Assembly (NCBI GenBank): GCA_019426215.1
Contig: CM033394.1
Span: 14,280,195 to 14,344,194 of the forward strand
DNA length: 64,000 bases
Direction of reading: 5' to 3'
Origin: Buddleja alternifolia
Taxonomy: Eukaryota > Streptophyta > Magnoliopsida > Lamiales > Scrophulariaceae
How positions within the stretch are numbered: the first letter of the stretch is position 1; each line of letters begins with the position of its first letter. Below are positions 11,858-22,795 of the stretch, piece after piece. Below the pieces are notes generated by a model. The model saw only the letters and a program-made list of their open reading frames with translations, was not told the origin of the DNA and ran no database searches. The position numbers were made by a program, and so were the translations under genes.

Positions 11858-13442
11858 AGAGCTATAAGACAAGATCAACATCATTCAAAGGGAGAAAACA
11901 AAAGAACTAACTAACTCACTTTCGTGGAGTAAACGATTGCACTTAGCGGGTGCAACAAGCCTTTAAACCCTTGAGTTACCTCAAAGGACGAGTTATAGTC
12001 TCATGAGGGTTTGCATACGATATACCCACAAAATCTAACAAATTTTCAATCCCAACCAAATCAACACATCTCAATATGATCAACAAGAATGAATGGCATA
12101 AAATCAACCTTTTAAAGTTCACAAATATATATATACATATCAATACTTTTGCTCATGTGACACCAATACTTGAAACGACTCCCTAGGGTGTAGTGAAAAA
12201 TAAATCTAGGGTATTATAGTCGAGAGGCATCCTTACCAAATTTTGGACATTAATCCCATATCTATCAACTTTTGATCAAACGCAAAGCATAAGAATTATA
12301 GAAAATCTCATAGCCATTTAAATTTCATTATCTCAAACATTCAACTTTCAATTCATATGAAATTTCTATTTAAACTTCATTAAGGCTAGATCATGTGCAA
12401 TGTTTTATTCCATTAAGCTTTCTATGACACCCATGTAGCAAGCTTTATACCAATGACTCCCAAACTAGATAGTTTTGGGGCATTAAGTGTAGAGACACTC
12501 CTAAGGGTTTAATCACTCGAGTGTCAAAGGCCACGAAATAAAACTAGATCTTTTAACCAATTCACTTCTTTTTGGTTTGAGCAAAGCTCAAATTGGCATA
12601 ATAGTACAGTATGTAGGCATGAAACGTTTCACCTCCGGTACGTGTTAGCCTGACCACTTTTGGTCATACCAAAATTCATCCTTCTCAATTCATTGTTTAG
12701 CATATAAAATTACTACTTAACTTATAACCTTATGAGAAATCTAAGTTAATATTTCCGGGAAAAACTCCTTAAGTGTCTCAAGATGGTTATCCTCTCAACT
12801 CCTCTACCCTCGATTCATTGTGCAATGTGAATCATCTAAAGAATCAATCCTAGTCTAGTGTCTCCACGAGCAATTTCAAAGATATATATATATATATATA
12901 TATATATATTCCATTAAATTCAAATTATTTCAAGAATTCATGCCATTTTTCCAAGTTAATCAATTTCAATGCATCAATTGGAAAGAAAATACATATAATT
13001 TTTTTTTATATACATATGCTTGATTTTTCTCAAAAAGTTAGCACAAAACACATGCAATAGCAACGATTCCCCCAAACTTGAGCTAAAAACCAGATCACAT
13101 GACAAATAAAATCAATAAGCACTACTCATACCACCCCCAAACTTAAACTTAACATTGCCCTCGATGTTGACTCAATCATACATACTCAAAAGGGGGTAAA
13201 CGAGGGTACTTACAACAAGGGTGCTAAAAAGCAAACCTTACTCACGTGGAATCCATTTCCAAGCTCAAATTCGTAACAAAAGATCTTCCAAAGCAAAACT
13301 CGGCTACTACATGTCATGTACTCACAATACAAACTATCAAGATTCAAAGAGAAGTATGCCAAAAGTGCATACTTGAACATAACAAAAAGAAACAAACTAA
13401 ACAAGACAAAAATGAAAGCAAGAAGAAAAGAAAACTTACAAA
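11858..13442 (-). other. Athila-1 untranslated region upstream of the 3' LTR
   Basis: About 1.6 kb with no credible ORF, homologous over most of its length to 61636-63416. It holds a (TA)n tract at about 12883-12910 and a second hairpin-plus-PPT module at 13132-13170. In autonomous Athila elements an envelope-like ORF often lies here; I see no trace of one. Confidence 0.7.
13132..13170 (-). other. Second hairpin + PPT-like module, Athila-1
   Basis: The minus strand reads AACAT-CGAGGGCA-ATGTT (hairpin) followed by AAGTTTAAGTTTGGGGGTGG. It copies the layout of the true PPT module at 11819-11857, about 1.3 kb upstream in the transcript. Confidence 0.6.
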
Positions 13443-13492
13443 CTTGGGTTGCCTCCCAAGAAGCGCTCTTTTAAAGTCATTAGCTTGACTTT
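13443..13492 (-). other. Two tandem RNA hairpin candidates after the gag-pro stop
   Basis: On the minus strand, first AAAGTCA-AGCTAA-TGACTTT (13473-13492, perfect 7-bp stem), then CTTGGG-AGGCAA-CCCAAG (13443-13460, perfect 6-bp stem). Athila-2 has the same pair at 63417-63464 with the first stem changed to AGTCG/CGACT, a compensatory change. Confidence 0.7.
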
Positions 13493-13506
13493 ACGCTCCT
13501 TGAGGT

Positions 13507-15798
13507 TCAAATAGGTGGGCCATTTAAAATGACAATATCCTTGTCATTTCTCCTTTCTTTCTCATGTTTAACTCGCGTCCACTCATAACTCGGTGTTTTG
13601 AGATTAGCCCTCCGTGCCGGATTTGTCTTATCGATCTCATGAACACGTTTATGTGGTGGAATGTACTTCATGCATAAATCCTCCTCTCTCACCTTTTCTT
13701 GGTTCTCATTGCGGACCTCATTCTCCAACTCAAGAGTGCCCTTAGTTTTGCCACTTGCACATTTTTCATCAAGTAAAGTGTTAATAGCATTGACATTTAA
13801 ACAAGTAAGATCATCCATGGATTGTTTCATGTTTGTATAAGCATCGAATATCACCTTTTCATCTCTTACCCTCAATGTCAACTTACCTTTTCCCACGCCA
13901 ATCTTGGCATTGCTAGTGGCTAGGAAAGGTCTTCCTAGGATCAAGGGAACATCAATGTCGTTATCCATCTCGAGAACCACAAAATCGACCGGGAAATAGA
14001 ATTTGTCAACTTGGACAATAACATCTTCAATTATCCCCTTTGGCCTCTTGATTGATCTATCCGCGAGTTAGAGGTTCATTGCAGTTCGTTTAGGATTGCC
14101 AAGGCCCAACTTCCCAAAAAGAGAATACGGAAGGAGGTTGATGCTAGCTCCCGAATCACAAATAACCTTGTCGAATGATAAGGGCCCAATAGTGCAAGGA
14201 ATCGTAAGACTCCCGGGATCTTGAAGCTTTGTTGGCAATGTGTTGAGCAATATAGGCAAGATTCGGGGAAAACTCGGACCCAACTCCTTCTGTTTCTTTT
14301 TATATCCATTGGGAAAGGGGAGGCGTACCTCGATGGGTGGATGCGTTGGAGTCGAAGAGCCGAATTCGGAAGAACCAGGACGTGGCACCTGGGCGCAGCA
14401 ATTGGCGCCTGGGCGTGGCAACGTAGGCGCCTGGGCGTGGCTGTCTGGGCGCTCGGGCGCCGATGTGCGAACAGCATCATTTGCTACATGTTTGCCACTT
14501 CTCAAGGTAATTGCATAACATTGCTCTTTCGGGTTCTTTTCCGTGTCACTTGGTAAAGTTCCCGGGGCTCTCTCGCTGATCGCCCTTGCCATTTGACCCA
14601 TTTGTGTCTTCATATCCTTCATCTCCATCATCAAATCCTTCATCATACTACGGAGTTCGTTGATTGCTGTATCTGATTTCTTTATTTCCTCATTGAGACG
14701 TTCATCGGTTGTGGGAGGCCTAACTTGCCTTTGTACATGAGGATTGCCTTGCCTTTGAGCTTGATTGTTGTTGAATGAAGGCCTTGGTGGTTGATAGATA
14801 CCGGTATGAGCGTTTTGTGCCGGATTTGGCCTTCTTGGAAAATTTTCGGGCACATGAAAATTCAATTGAGGTCGATTGGCATTTCCAACATAGTTAACAT
14901 TGCCAACCATTGTTTCCAAAGCAACTTCTTCTTGAACACAACCAATTTTTTTGGTGGGTGTGACTTCTTCATCATCGGGATATAGTTCATCTTCCCGGGC
15001 TAATTGCTCAATCTTGTCCCACACACTTTGGCAATCGAGCCCAAGGAGATCACCATTGGCGCCGGCATTGAGCCTATTTCGGATGCCCGATCAGACTCCA
15101 TCATGGAATCGTAGTACTTGCTCGCTCAACTTTAGGTTGTGATCCGGGCATTTTCGGAGCATGTTTTTATATCTAGCCCATGCCTCGGCTAAGGACTCAT
15201 GATTCCCTTGCTTAAACTCTTTAATATTGCTCCTTAGCTCGTTGATTTTGGAGGGTGGAAAGAATTTGCTCAAAAAGGCATCAACCAATTGTCCCCATGT
15301 TGTGATGGATTGGGGTGGTAGAGACTTGTACCACATGGTCGCCCTTTCCTTTAATGAGAAGTGGAAGACTCTTAGACGAATTGCATCAAGATCCCGTGGA
15401 TGAAATTGGGTAGTCATGAGAGTGTCGTCTAAAGTCACCAAATGCTCATGAGGTGATTCATGGGGCTCTCCATAGAAGGGTTCGCTTTGCACCATGCTAA
15501 AGATGTGTGACGGAATGTGATAATTTGGTGCATAGAAATTTGGAAAGATCACGGGTCCCGGTATGGTGTGGACCCTTGGAGGTAGACTTTCCCGGACCGA
15601 TGGAAGTCTTTGAGGAGGTGCCGGTTGCATAGCTTGGAAAAGATTTTGCAGCCATTCCCTATTTTCCAAAAGATTTATGTCGGGAAAATTCCCATTTGGA
15701 TTTAGATTATCGGCCATTTCTCGAGCTTGTCTACTAGATCGAAGAACACGCTCTATGTCTGGCTCAAAATTGTATAGGGGCTCGTTAGAAGAGCGGGT
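13507..15798 (-). pseudogene. Athila-1 gag-protease, two premature stops
   Basis: Single reading frame for capsid and aspartic protease, about 764 codons from the ATG at 15798 (MTRSSNEPLYNF) to the TGA at 13507. The retrotransposon gag domain runs from about 15500 to 15100 (RLRVFHFSLKERATMWYKSL, then FFPPSK). A proline/glutamine-rich region and a coiled-coil-like MMKDLMMEMKDMKTQM stretch follow near 14610. Protease motifs are ICDSGASINLLP near 14150 and PLILGRPFLAT near 13930. Two in-frame stops, TGA at about 15091 and TAA at about 14068, break an otherwise clean frame. The second is a CAA-to-TAA type change by comparison with the family's QLADRS motif. Coding stops right before the conserved hairpins, where pol would otherwise end. 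Confidence 0.9.
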
Positions 15799-15940
15799 CA
15801 TGCACCACAAATTACACTTAACAAATAACCACATGAAAAAAAAATTAGAATAATAAAATAAAAGAAAGGTTAGAAATAAACGAAAAACTAAGAATTATGA
15901 AAATTTAAACAAAAAAAATCAAAAACTAAAATGAAAAAAG

Positions 15941-15958
15941 TCCCCGGCAACGGCGCAA
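15941..15958 (-). other. Primer binding site (tRNA-Asp type), Athila-1
   Basis: The minus strand reads TTGCGCCGTTGCCGGGGA, one mismatch from the Athila-type TGGCGCCGTTGCCGGGGA. It lies five bases inside the LTR end. Confidence 0.85.
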
Positions 15959-15963
15959 AAACT

Positions 15964-17807
15964 TGACACGCTAAAAGCTAACGTGCTATGATAGCAAGTG
16001 CACTAGTCGTGTGTAGTAATAAATGGATTGTAAGTCCGGATTGTCGAACCTCAAGGACTTGAATTCTAGTTTAAGATTTGTAATGAAGTGAATAAACAAA
16101 GTAAGAATAAATTCAAATAAAATTTGTAAAGAACAAGAACAAAGATGAGCAAGTGATTTAAAACCAATTATAAAGGGAGACTAAGGCACATGCTAGGTTC
16201 AAATTGATCAAATATACTTATAAAGGTTCTTGTTGAAGGATTACACTTATATTGTTATGGTGAGAGCTCCGAGGGTAGAGAATAACCGATGTCTCGCGTA
16301 TAAACTCCTATGCTTAGATCGTGATTTCCCAAATATTCCTATCCGGAAATCTAACCACTAAACATGCATTAACGTACTAGAGTTCACTCGATTAGAATCG
16401 AACAACTTTACCCGGGAATCTTTACCTATGTCTAGGGCAATTCTTCATTAGTTGCGGGTCATGATGTGAATTTCTTGCACCCTAAGTTAATTTTCTCCCG
16501 AAATATCAACCTAGGCATAAGATTCTAACATATAGCGATCAAGTATATGCAAGATAGGTAAAAACACAAATTCACATCACATAACAATATAAGTATAACC
16601 TCAACAATCATCTATTATAAGCATATATCACAATTTGACCTTACATGGCCTTAGTCTTATGAATTTAGTTCATGATAGATATTATGAAAAACAATAATGA
16701 ATAAATACACATGTTCATAGACATGAATGAAATGAAAAGGCTATAAAAACTCCCTCTAATGTGATAGATGATGGCCCCTTGATTGGAGCTTCAATTCCTA
16801 GCTTTCTCCTCTTAGAATGATGAAGAATGGTGATGAATGAAGCTTGAGGACCGATTCCTCCTCCTCCTCTCCTCCAAGAATCTGAAATTGATAGTGAATG
16901 ATGAAAAGTATGGGTTCCCCCTCCTTTTATAGCCAAAATTTCACTAAAGTATGCATTAAGAATTCCCATTAAAGTTCCCCAATGAGAATTCCACCTAAGT
17001 TGATGCTTAAAGTATGGCTTTTAAGATTCCAACCAGCTAAAAAATGCTGAACTTTCAGCCCTTAAGAATTCCTCCAAGCATAACCATGTGAAAACTTCAA
17101 CAAAACACATGCATGCTGCCATTTTCTTGCTTTCCAGCGCAGTCTTAGTATTTTCCTCATACAATTCTCCACAGATCTCCAAAGTGGATGATTCAAGTCC
17201 CCATGTACAGATAACACATAGATCTACAACTTTCCAGAAGGACATGTTGTCCAATTCGGTTGCTAAGTATACCTAAATTACGTTTCAACATGGAGGTTGT
17301 TTCTGATTTGGCGCCCATAAAGTAAATCTACCAAGAAACACACTTATGACAACCCCTCAACACATGTGCTGAATTATGGCCAAAAGTGATTCTTACCCAT
17401 CATATAATGCTGGAATTTAGGCTGAAAAGGAGTAACATTTGGACTATCCACGTCTAGGCATGACTAGGAGGGCGTTAGGGCGTATCCTGGCACGTGTACT
17501 TCTCTGTTCGGCGCAACAATTGTATTTCCTTCATAACTCTCTCCACAGACCTCCGATTTGGATAATTCAAGTTGCCAAGTGAATCTAACACAGAGATAAA
17601 CAACTTTGTTGAAGGAGACGTCCTCAAATTCGAACTCAAAATATGCATAAATTCTGTATTTGCGTGCGTTATTCCTCTATTGTAGTGATTTTTCACCTTT
17701 ACTCGATAAGCACACAAATTAAACGCAAATGTGGTATAAATCATGCATAAACCAATATAAATCCAATAAATATGAGGCTCTAAAACATGTAAATTCACAC
17801 CCTATCA
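15964..17807 (-). repeat. Athila-1 5' LTR
   Basis: 1844 bp, pair of 9976-11818. Minus-strand termini are TGATAGGGTG and GCGTGTCA. TATA-like CTATAAAAGG lies at 16923-16932. Confidence 0.93.
16923..16932 (-). promoter_or_regulatory. LTR TATA-like box, Athila-1 5' LTR
   Basis: CTATAAAAGG on the minus strand in the promoter-bearing LTR of the element. Confidence 0.55.
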
Positions 17808-17812
17808 TGTCC

Positions 17813-18717
17813 GACGGACAAATACCAAGAAATCGCCTATAAATACCTCATTCCAGCAAACTCTAAAATATACAAACATATAGAGATACACGTACATACA
17901 CAAGAAAGTCAAAACTCTGCTGAAATTCTCTGTCTAGAAAAAGCTTAGAAACTCCATCGCCAAAACTCTTCCAAGCTTTTTACATACATTCCAGACAGTC
18001 ATAGATATCTCAAACATCTTCAAAGAAGAACCTTACACTATTATTGAGATATCCTAAGTTATTTGAACTTCCTGAAATCAAACAAACCCGTGACCAAAAC
18101 CCTCAAACTTATCTATCTGTGTGAAGAAGAAGTTGACTCTACAAGCAGTATTTCTGAGTGAGAGAACCTTGTTGGTGAAGATCTTCATTGGTGTTGAAGT
18201 CTGTGTGATCAAGGAGCCCAAGATCATCATCCCCTCCTCTATTTTGTAGAAGCCTCTGTGTGATCCTTCGATTATCAACTTAGTGGAATTCCTCCAAGTG
18301 TTCAAGGAGAAGAAGGACGTAGCTGGGATTACATCACCCAGTGAACCTTATAATTCTTGTGTTATTTACTATTTTATTGTCTTACTTTATATTTTATCAT
18401 TTACTCTGAAAAGGACAAGTAAAACTGACAAGCGATTATTTGAACAAAACGAATGCTAAAGCCTTAAAAATCATTTCTGCTTTGCTAACCCAGATTAAGC
18501 GATCTAAGCTTTACCCTGCTTTGGTAAATTGCTAAAGTCACTAAGTCTAAGTTATCTTTACTGTAGCGCCTGACCTAGCGCTCAGCTTCTTAAGTGTTCA
18601 ACTCTTTAAAAGTGATACGAAATCTTTGAAGTCGGAAAAGACTTCAGGGTCTATGCAACCCCCCCTCCCCATCCCCTCCCCCTTGTAGACCCTTTCGTAT
18701 GCCACTTGGGACCAACA
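17813..18717 (+). repeat. SIRE-B 5' LTR, second segment
   Basis: Resumes the LTR after the Athila insertion (GACGGACAAATACC against AACAGACAAATCCC in the 3' LTR) and ends GGGACCAACA at 18717. It contains the TATA box and a C-rich tract at about 18659-18682 also seen in the 3' LTR. Confidence 0.92.
17838..17845 (+). promoter_or_regulatory. LTR TATA box, SIRE-B 5' LTR
   Basis: TATAAATA within GCCTATAAATACC, conserved at 32102-32109 in the 3' LTR. Transcription would start a few tens of bases downstream. Confidence 0.65.
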
Positions 18718-18719
18718 AG

Positions 18720-18731
18720 TGGTATCAGAGC
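18720..18731 (+). other. Primer binding site (initiator-Met tRNA), SIRE-B
   Basis: TGGTATCAGAGC, the exact copia consensus, two bases after the LTR end. Confidence 0.95.
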
Positions 18732-20312
18732 GGTTGAAGTAGAAACCTAAGCGTTTCCGAGCGTAACTGCTTGTTTATATCCATTTTTCTAAAATTAGTC
18801 GTTTTAATTCTCTTTTAAAATTCTCATATCATGGCTTTTAACAAAATGCCTAAGTTGGTTGAATCAAACTATGATTCCTGGAAACTTAGAGCATTTGCTT
18901 ATTTATGCTCTTGCGATAATGAAATGTGTGATGTAATTATAGATGACCCAATTCAAATCATGAAAGTCATCACCAGAGCCCTGGAGCGACTGAAGCAACT
19001 CCAGATGGTTATGTTGAAAAACCCAAGTTAGAATGGATGCCCGAGGATAGAAAAAAAAACGAATTTGGATAATGTTAGACAAAGTGCACTCTACTCAGTG
19101 TTAGGAGATAATGTGCATTGTTCAACAAGATTAAACAATGTAAGACTTCAAAAGAGATATGGGATAAGTTAGCTATCGTGTGTGAAGGTTCAGCACAGAT
19201 GAAGGAGAACAAGTTCTCCATAGCTATGTAAAGATTTGAGCATTTCAAAATGCAGAATAATGAGACGCTAGAACAATTGGACGCAAGATTCACTATGCTC
19301 GTTACAGAGTTAGCATCACTAGACAAGGAGCTGACTAACAAGGAAATGGTCAACAAGATATTCAGAAGTCGTCCAAGCAAATATTTGATTAAAACGGTTG
19401 CAATGAGAGAATCACAAACTTGGAAACTCTAACTCCAGAACATGTATTTTTGGAGTTAAAGGCATTTGAGTTCGAATTGGGTGAAGTTAGCGACACATCG
19501 ACTTCAGCGATTGAATCAGGAGCTTTAATCGCTACTACCAAAAACAAGGGTAAAGCGATTAGTGAGGAAAAATAAACGAAATCCAATGAGGAAAAGGAAA
19601 TGGCTTTATTGGTCAAGAAATTTCTAAGATATGAAAAGAGAAATCCTATTGGACAAACTTCATTTCAAACCCCTCCCCCTGCACCAGCGCCTCAGTATCA
19701 AGCGCCAGTGTATTCTGTACCCCAACCAGTAGCGCCAGTTCTATACCAAGCGCCTCCGTCTCCTACTCAGAATCTCTCAGCGCCAGTTGTTTCCAAAAGG
19801 TTATCAACTGAACAGAAAATGGAAACTAACCTTTGTTATAACTGTAGAAAACCAGGGCACTACCAGGTAAATTGCCCTTATCTGAATGTATCTAAGCCCA
19901 CAAGGCAAGATTATGCGGATAGAAACCAATTCAGGAGCAACCTTCGCCAATAAGGTTTGCTAGCAGAATCTGACACTACTACAGAAATGACCTATTAAAG
20001 CGGTTATTTTTGGCCAATTACAGCGGTTTTTAACCGCTGTAATAGGTACCGCTGTAATTGGTTCAGGCCAATTACAGCGGTTAAAAACCGCTGTAATAGA
20101 TACCTATTACAGCGGTTATTTTTATAACCGCTGTAATAGGGTATACCCTATTACAGCGGTTATACAAATAACCGCTATTAAAAAAAAAAAATTTTTTTTT
20201 TTTAAGAAGCCTATTACAGCGGTTTAGGAAAAAACCGCTGTAATAGGCTACACTATTACAGCGGTTTTTTCGAAAACCGCTGTAATCGGCGCTTTAAAAA
20301 AAAATAAATATT

Positions 20313-20600
20313 TTTGACCGTGTTTGAATAATACGAAATTTGCACGGTCATAGCGAAATGGCATTCCGAACAAAACGTAAGACAAAGTCTTACGCTCTCG
20401 TGATTTTAGCCATCCGAGATCGTTTAAGGCCTCAAATACGTGTTTTATTACAAAAATACGTATTTTTGTAATAAAATGCGTATTTAAGGCCTTAAACGAT
20501 CTCGGATAGCTAAAATCCCGAGAGCGCAAGTTTTGCGTTTTGTTCGGAATGCCGTTTCGCTATGACCGTGCAAATTTCGTGTCATTCTGACACGGTCAAA
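20313..20600. repeat. Long inverted repeat inside the CACTA element
   Basis: Two arms of about 130 bp run from TTTGACCGTG (20313) to CACGGTCAAA (20600). The centre lies near 20460 (ACAAAAATACGTATTTTTGT). The arms share blocks such as GAGATCGTTTAAGGCC and its complement with few mismatches. Transcribed, it would fold into a long hairpin. It may be a nested foldback element or a small-RNA source. Confidence 0.85.
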
Positions 20601-20741
20601 TTATAAACGAAAAATATTTTCGTAAATACACAAATTTATACATACACCCATCTACACATACACAAATATACATATACACCCACATATACACAAAATAAAT
20701 GTACCCACACATACACAAATATACATACACCCATACATATA

Positions 20742-20818
20742 GGTGGTGTCGGCGGCGTTGATGGAGGTGGTAGTGTCGGCGGCGTTGATGGAGGTGGTAG
20801 TGTCGGCGGCGTTAATGA
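20742..20818. repeat. 27-bp tandem repeat, three copies
   Basis: Units contain GTGTCGGCGGCGTTGATGGA. The first unit is 24 bp, the others 27 bp. A (GA)n run follows immediately. GC-rich and out of character with its AT-rich surroundings. Confidence 0.8.
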
Positions 20819-22795
20819 GAGAGAGAGAGAGAGAGAGGAGTGAGAGATAAAGAGGAAATGAAGAAGATGAAATTTGAAATTTCAAATGAAGAAGAGAAAG
20901 AGGAGTGAGATATATAAAGAGGATTTTTATTTTCGGTCAAAGCCTATTATAGCGGTTCTTTGAATAACCGCTGTAATAGGTCCGGAAAGTTTTGGGCGGG
21001 AAAAATGGGGGAGAATTTTTTTAAAATATTTTGACCTATTACAGCGGTTCAGTAGCGAACCGCTGTAACAGGGAACCGGTTACAGCGGTTCGGTACCAAA
21101 AAAAAAAAGTTTTTTTTTTACTCCGAAAAATTTTGGGCGGGAAAATTGGGGGGGAATTTTTTTTAAAATTTTTTGACCTGTTACAGCGGTTCAGTAGCGA
21201 ACCGCTGTAACCGGTTCGGTACCAAAAAAAAAAGTTTTTTTTTTTACTCCGAAAAATTTTGGGCGGAAAAATTTTGGGCGGGAAAATTGGGGGGGAATTT
21301 TTTTTAAAATTTTTTGACCTGTTACAGCGGTTCGGTAGCGAACCGCTGTAACAGGGAACCGGTTACAGCGGTTCGGTACCGAACCGCTGTAACTGGTTCC
21401 CTGTTACAGCGGTTCGCTACCGAACCACTGTAACAGGTTTAGCCCAGTTATAGCAGTTCGGTACCGAACCGCTCTAAGAAGTTTTTTTTTTTTTTCTTAT
21501 TTTGATCGGCCTATTAGAGCGGTTTTCTAACGAACCGCTATAATAGGTTTGGAACTATTACAGCGGTTCGATAAAAAACCGCTGTAATAGATACCCGATT
21601 AATATCCATTATAACGGTTCACTTATAAACCGCTGTAATAAGTCTCTCCGTTCAGCGGTTTTCAAAAAACCGCTGTAAAATGTGCGTTGTAACAGGCCTT
21701 TTCTGTACTAGTGTGAACCATTCTTCGCACCTAAAGAGGACTTGGAATCATCAGATGAAAGCAGTGTTGATGAGCCAACAAGCGACTCAGCGTTAATTTA
21801 TCTTATGGCAAGAGATGAAGAAGCATCTGATGACTCGCTATCTAAGGTAAACAATGAATTATCTCATCCTCTTTCTTATGATGAATTACTTGACAAAGTA
21901 AATGAATATTATAAAGAGTGTCAAGATGCCACTAAGATATATCAAAATCACTTAGATATTATTTCATCGCCCACAAGTGATAAAATGACGCTCAAGGCAG
22001 AGTTGCAAGTTCAACAACAATGCATTGAGAAGAATCAATCACTTGAGAGTGAAATTACTCAATTGAAAAGCGATATTGATATAATAGTCAAGAGAGAAGC
22101 TGAGTTGATCGCTAGACTTGCCAAATCAGAGCAGCTTGTCTCATCATTATCAAAAGCGTCAAGAAACCTAGATAATGTGACTGAGGTAGCCAGACTTTTT
22201 GGTGAAAGGACCGGTTTAGGGTGTGATAAATTTTGTCAACAATCAAAAGTGTCTAAGGTTATGGTAGCCAACAAAGGAAAAGGTGTATTCTTTGTTGAGA
22301 AAAGTTCAAACAATCAAACGCTGAATGAACCTAAGGACAATGGTATGAGGCCAAATGAGAAGGTCAATACCAGCTCAGGCAATAAGGAGAAGACAAAACT
22401 GAATGATTTACAAAAGAAAGTTCATCCAAACACTCAAAAGGCTAAGGATAAACCATCTACAAGTGAATTAAGCGCTAAGCGTCAATCGCCAAAAGCGACT
22501 CGTAAGCCAGTGCCGAGGAAATACCAGCGTCAATATCCTCAAAGGTCTAGATCATACTATCGATATTATGATAATTATGATTATGATTATGACTATGATT
22601 ACTATTATAATCGAGGGTATTACTATACGTCTAAAAAGCACACACAACACAAACCGACACCCAAGAAGGCCAATCTTCCCGTAATGAAGACAAGGCAAAT
22701 ATGGGTTCCGAAAGTTTTATTTCAAACCAAAGTAACTAACATTGAAGGACCCAAGACAAAATGGGTACCTAAGAAGAATTAGAACTGTTCTTTAA

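Larger units (their letters stand above)
9976..17807 (-). mobile_element. Athila-1: Athila-like Ty3/gypsy element, gag-pro only
   Basis: LTRs of 1843 bp (9976-11818) and 1844 bp (15964-17807) flank 4.1 kb of internal DNA. The TSD TGTCC is exact (9971-9975 and 17808-17812). The PBS lies beside the right LTR and the PPT beside the left LTR, so the element is on the minus strand. Only gag and protease are coded; RT, RNase H and integrase are absent. The LTRs look nearly identical by eye, suggesting recent insertion, and only two stops interrupt the coding frame. It would have needed enzymes from a relative such as the copy at 59680. Confidence 0.93.
19974..21713. mobile_element. Non-autonomous CACTA transposon (1740 bp)
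   Basis: The termini are CACTACTACAGAAA... and ...CTTTTCTGTACTAGTG, inverted CACTA-type ends. The 3-bp TSD TGA is exact (19971-19973 and 21714-21716). Both subterminal regions are packed with inverted copies of a motif of the form TATTACAGCGGTT (N) AACCGCTGTAATA, the expected transposase-binding repeats. There is no transposase ORF. The centre holds a ~290-bp near-perfect hairpin, AC-rich microsatellite-like DNA, and a 27-bp tandem repeat. Confidence 0.93.
18831..22782 (+). pseudogene. SIRE-B gag, interrupted by a CACTA element
   Basis: Counterpart of SIRE-A gag. The start is the ATG at 18831 (MAFNKMPKLVES), about 100 bp after the PBS. The N-terminal half has several frameshifts and stops (19029, 19430, 19572). 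The CCHC zinc knuckle CYNCRKPGHYQVNC lies near 19840, and a TAA follows at 19951. The CACTA transposon 19974-21713 then splits the gene; flanking codons rejoin in frame when one copy of the TGA target duplication is discounted. The C-terminal tail (21717-22782) is intact: acidic SSDESS region, coiled-coil-like KREAELIARLAKSEQLV, basic linker, tyrosine-rich YDYDYDYDYYYN near 22590, and final WVPKKN. The stop is TAG at 22780. Confidence 0.88.

Noticed and set aside
12883..12910. (TA)n and homopolymer runs as regulatory elements
   Set aside because: Simple-sequence repeats common in AT-rich plant DNA, with no conserved position between the Athila copies.
14221..14556. Plus-strand frames over the Athila-1 gag-pro, GC-richer
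   Set aside because: Antisense of the real minus-strand gag-protease; GC bias comes from its proline-rich linker.
18720..18731. tRNA-like sequences at primer binding sites
   Set aside because: These are only 12-20 bp complements of tRNA 3' ends; no tRNA cloverleaf is present.
20248..20529. Minus-strand frame of 93 codons in the CACTA element
   Set aside because: Spans the long hairpin; an accident of the palindrome, not a protein.
21000..21660. Regularly spaced repeats resembling a CRISPR array
   Set aside because: Repeats are palindromic CACTA subterminal motifs with uneven spacing in a plant genome; no cas genes.
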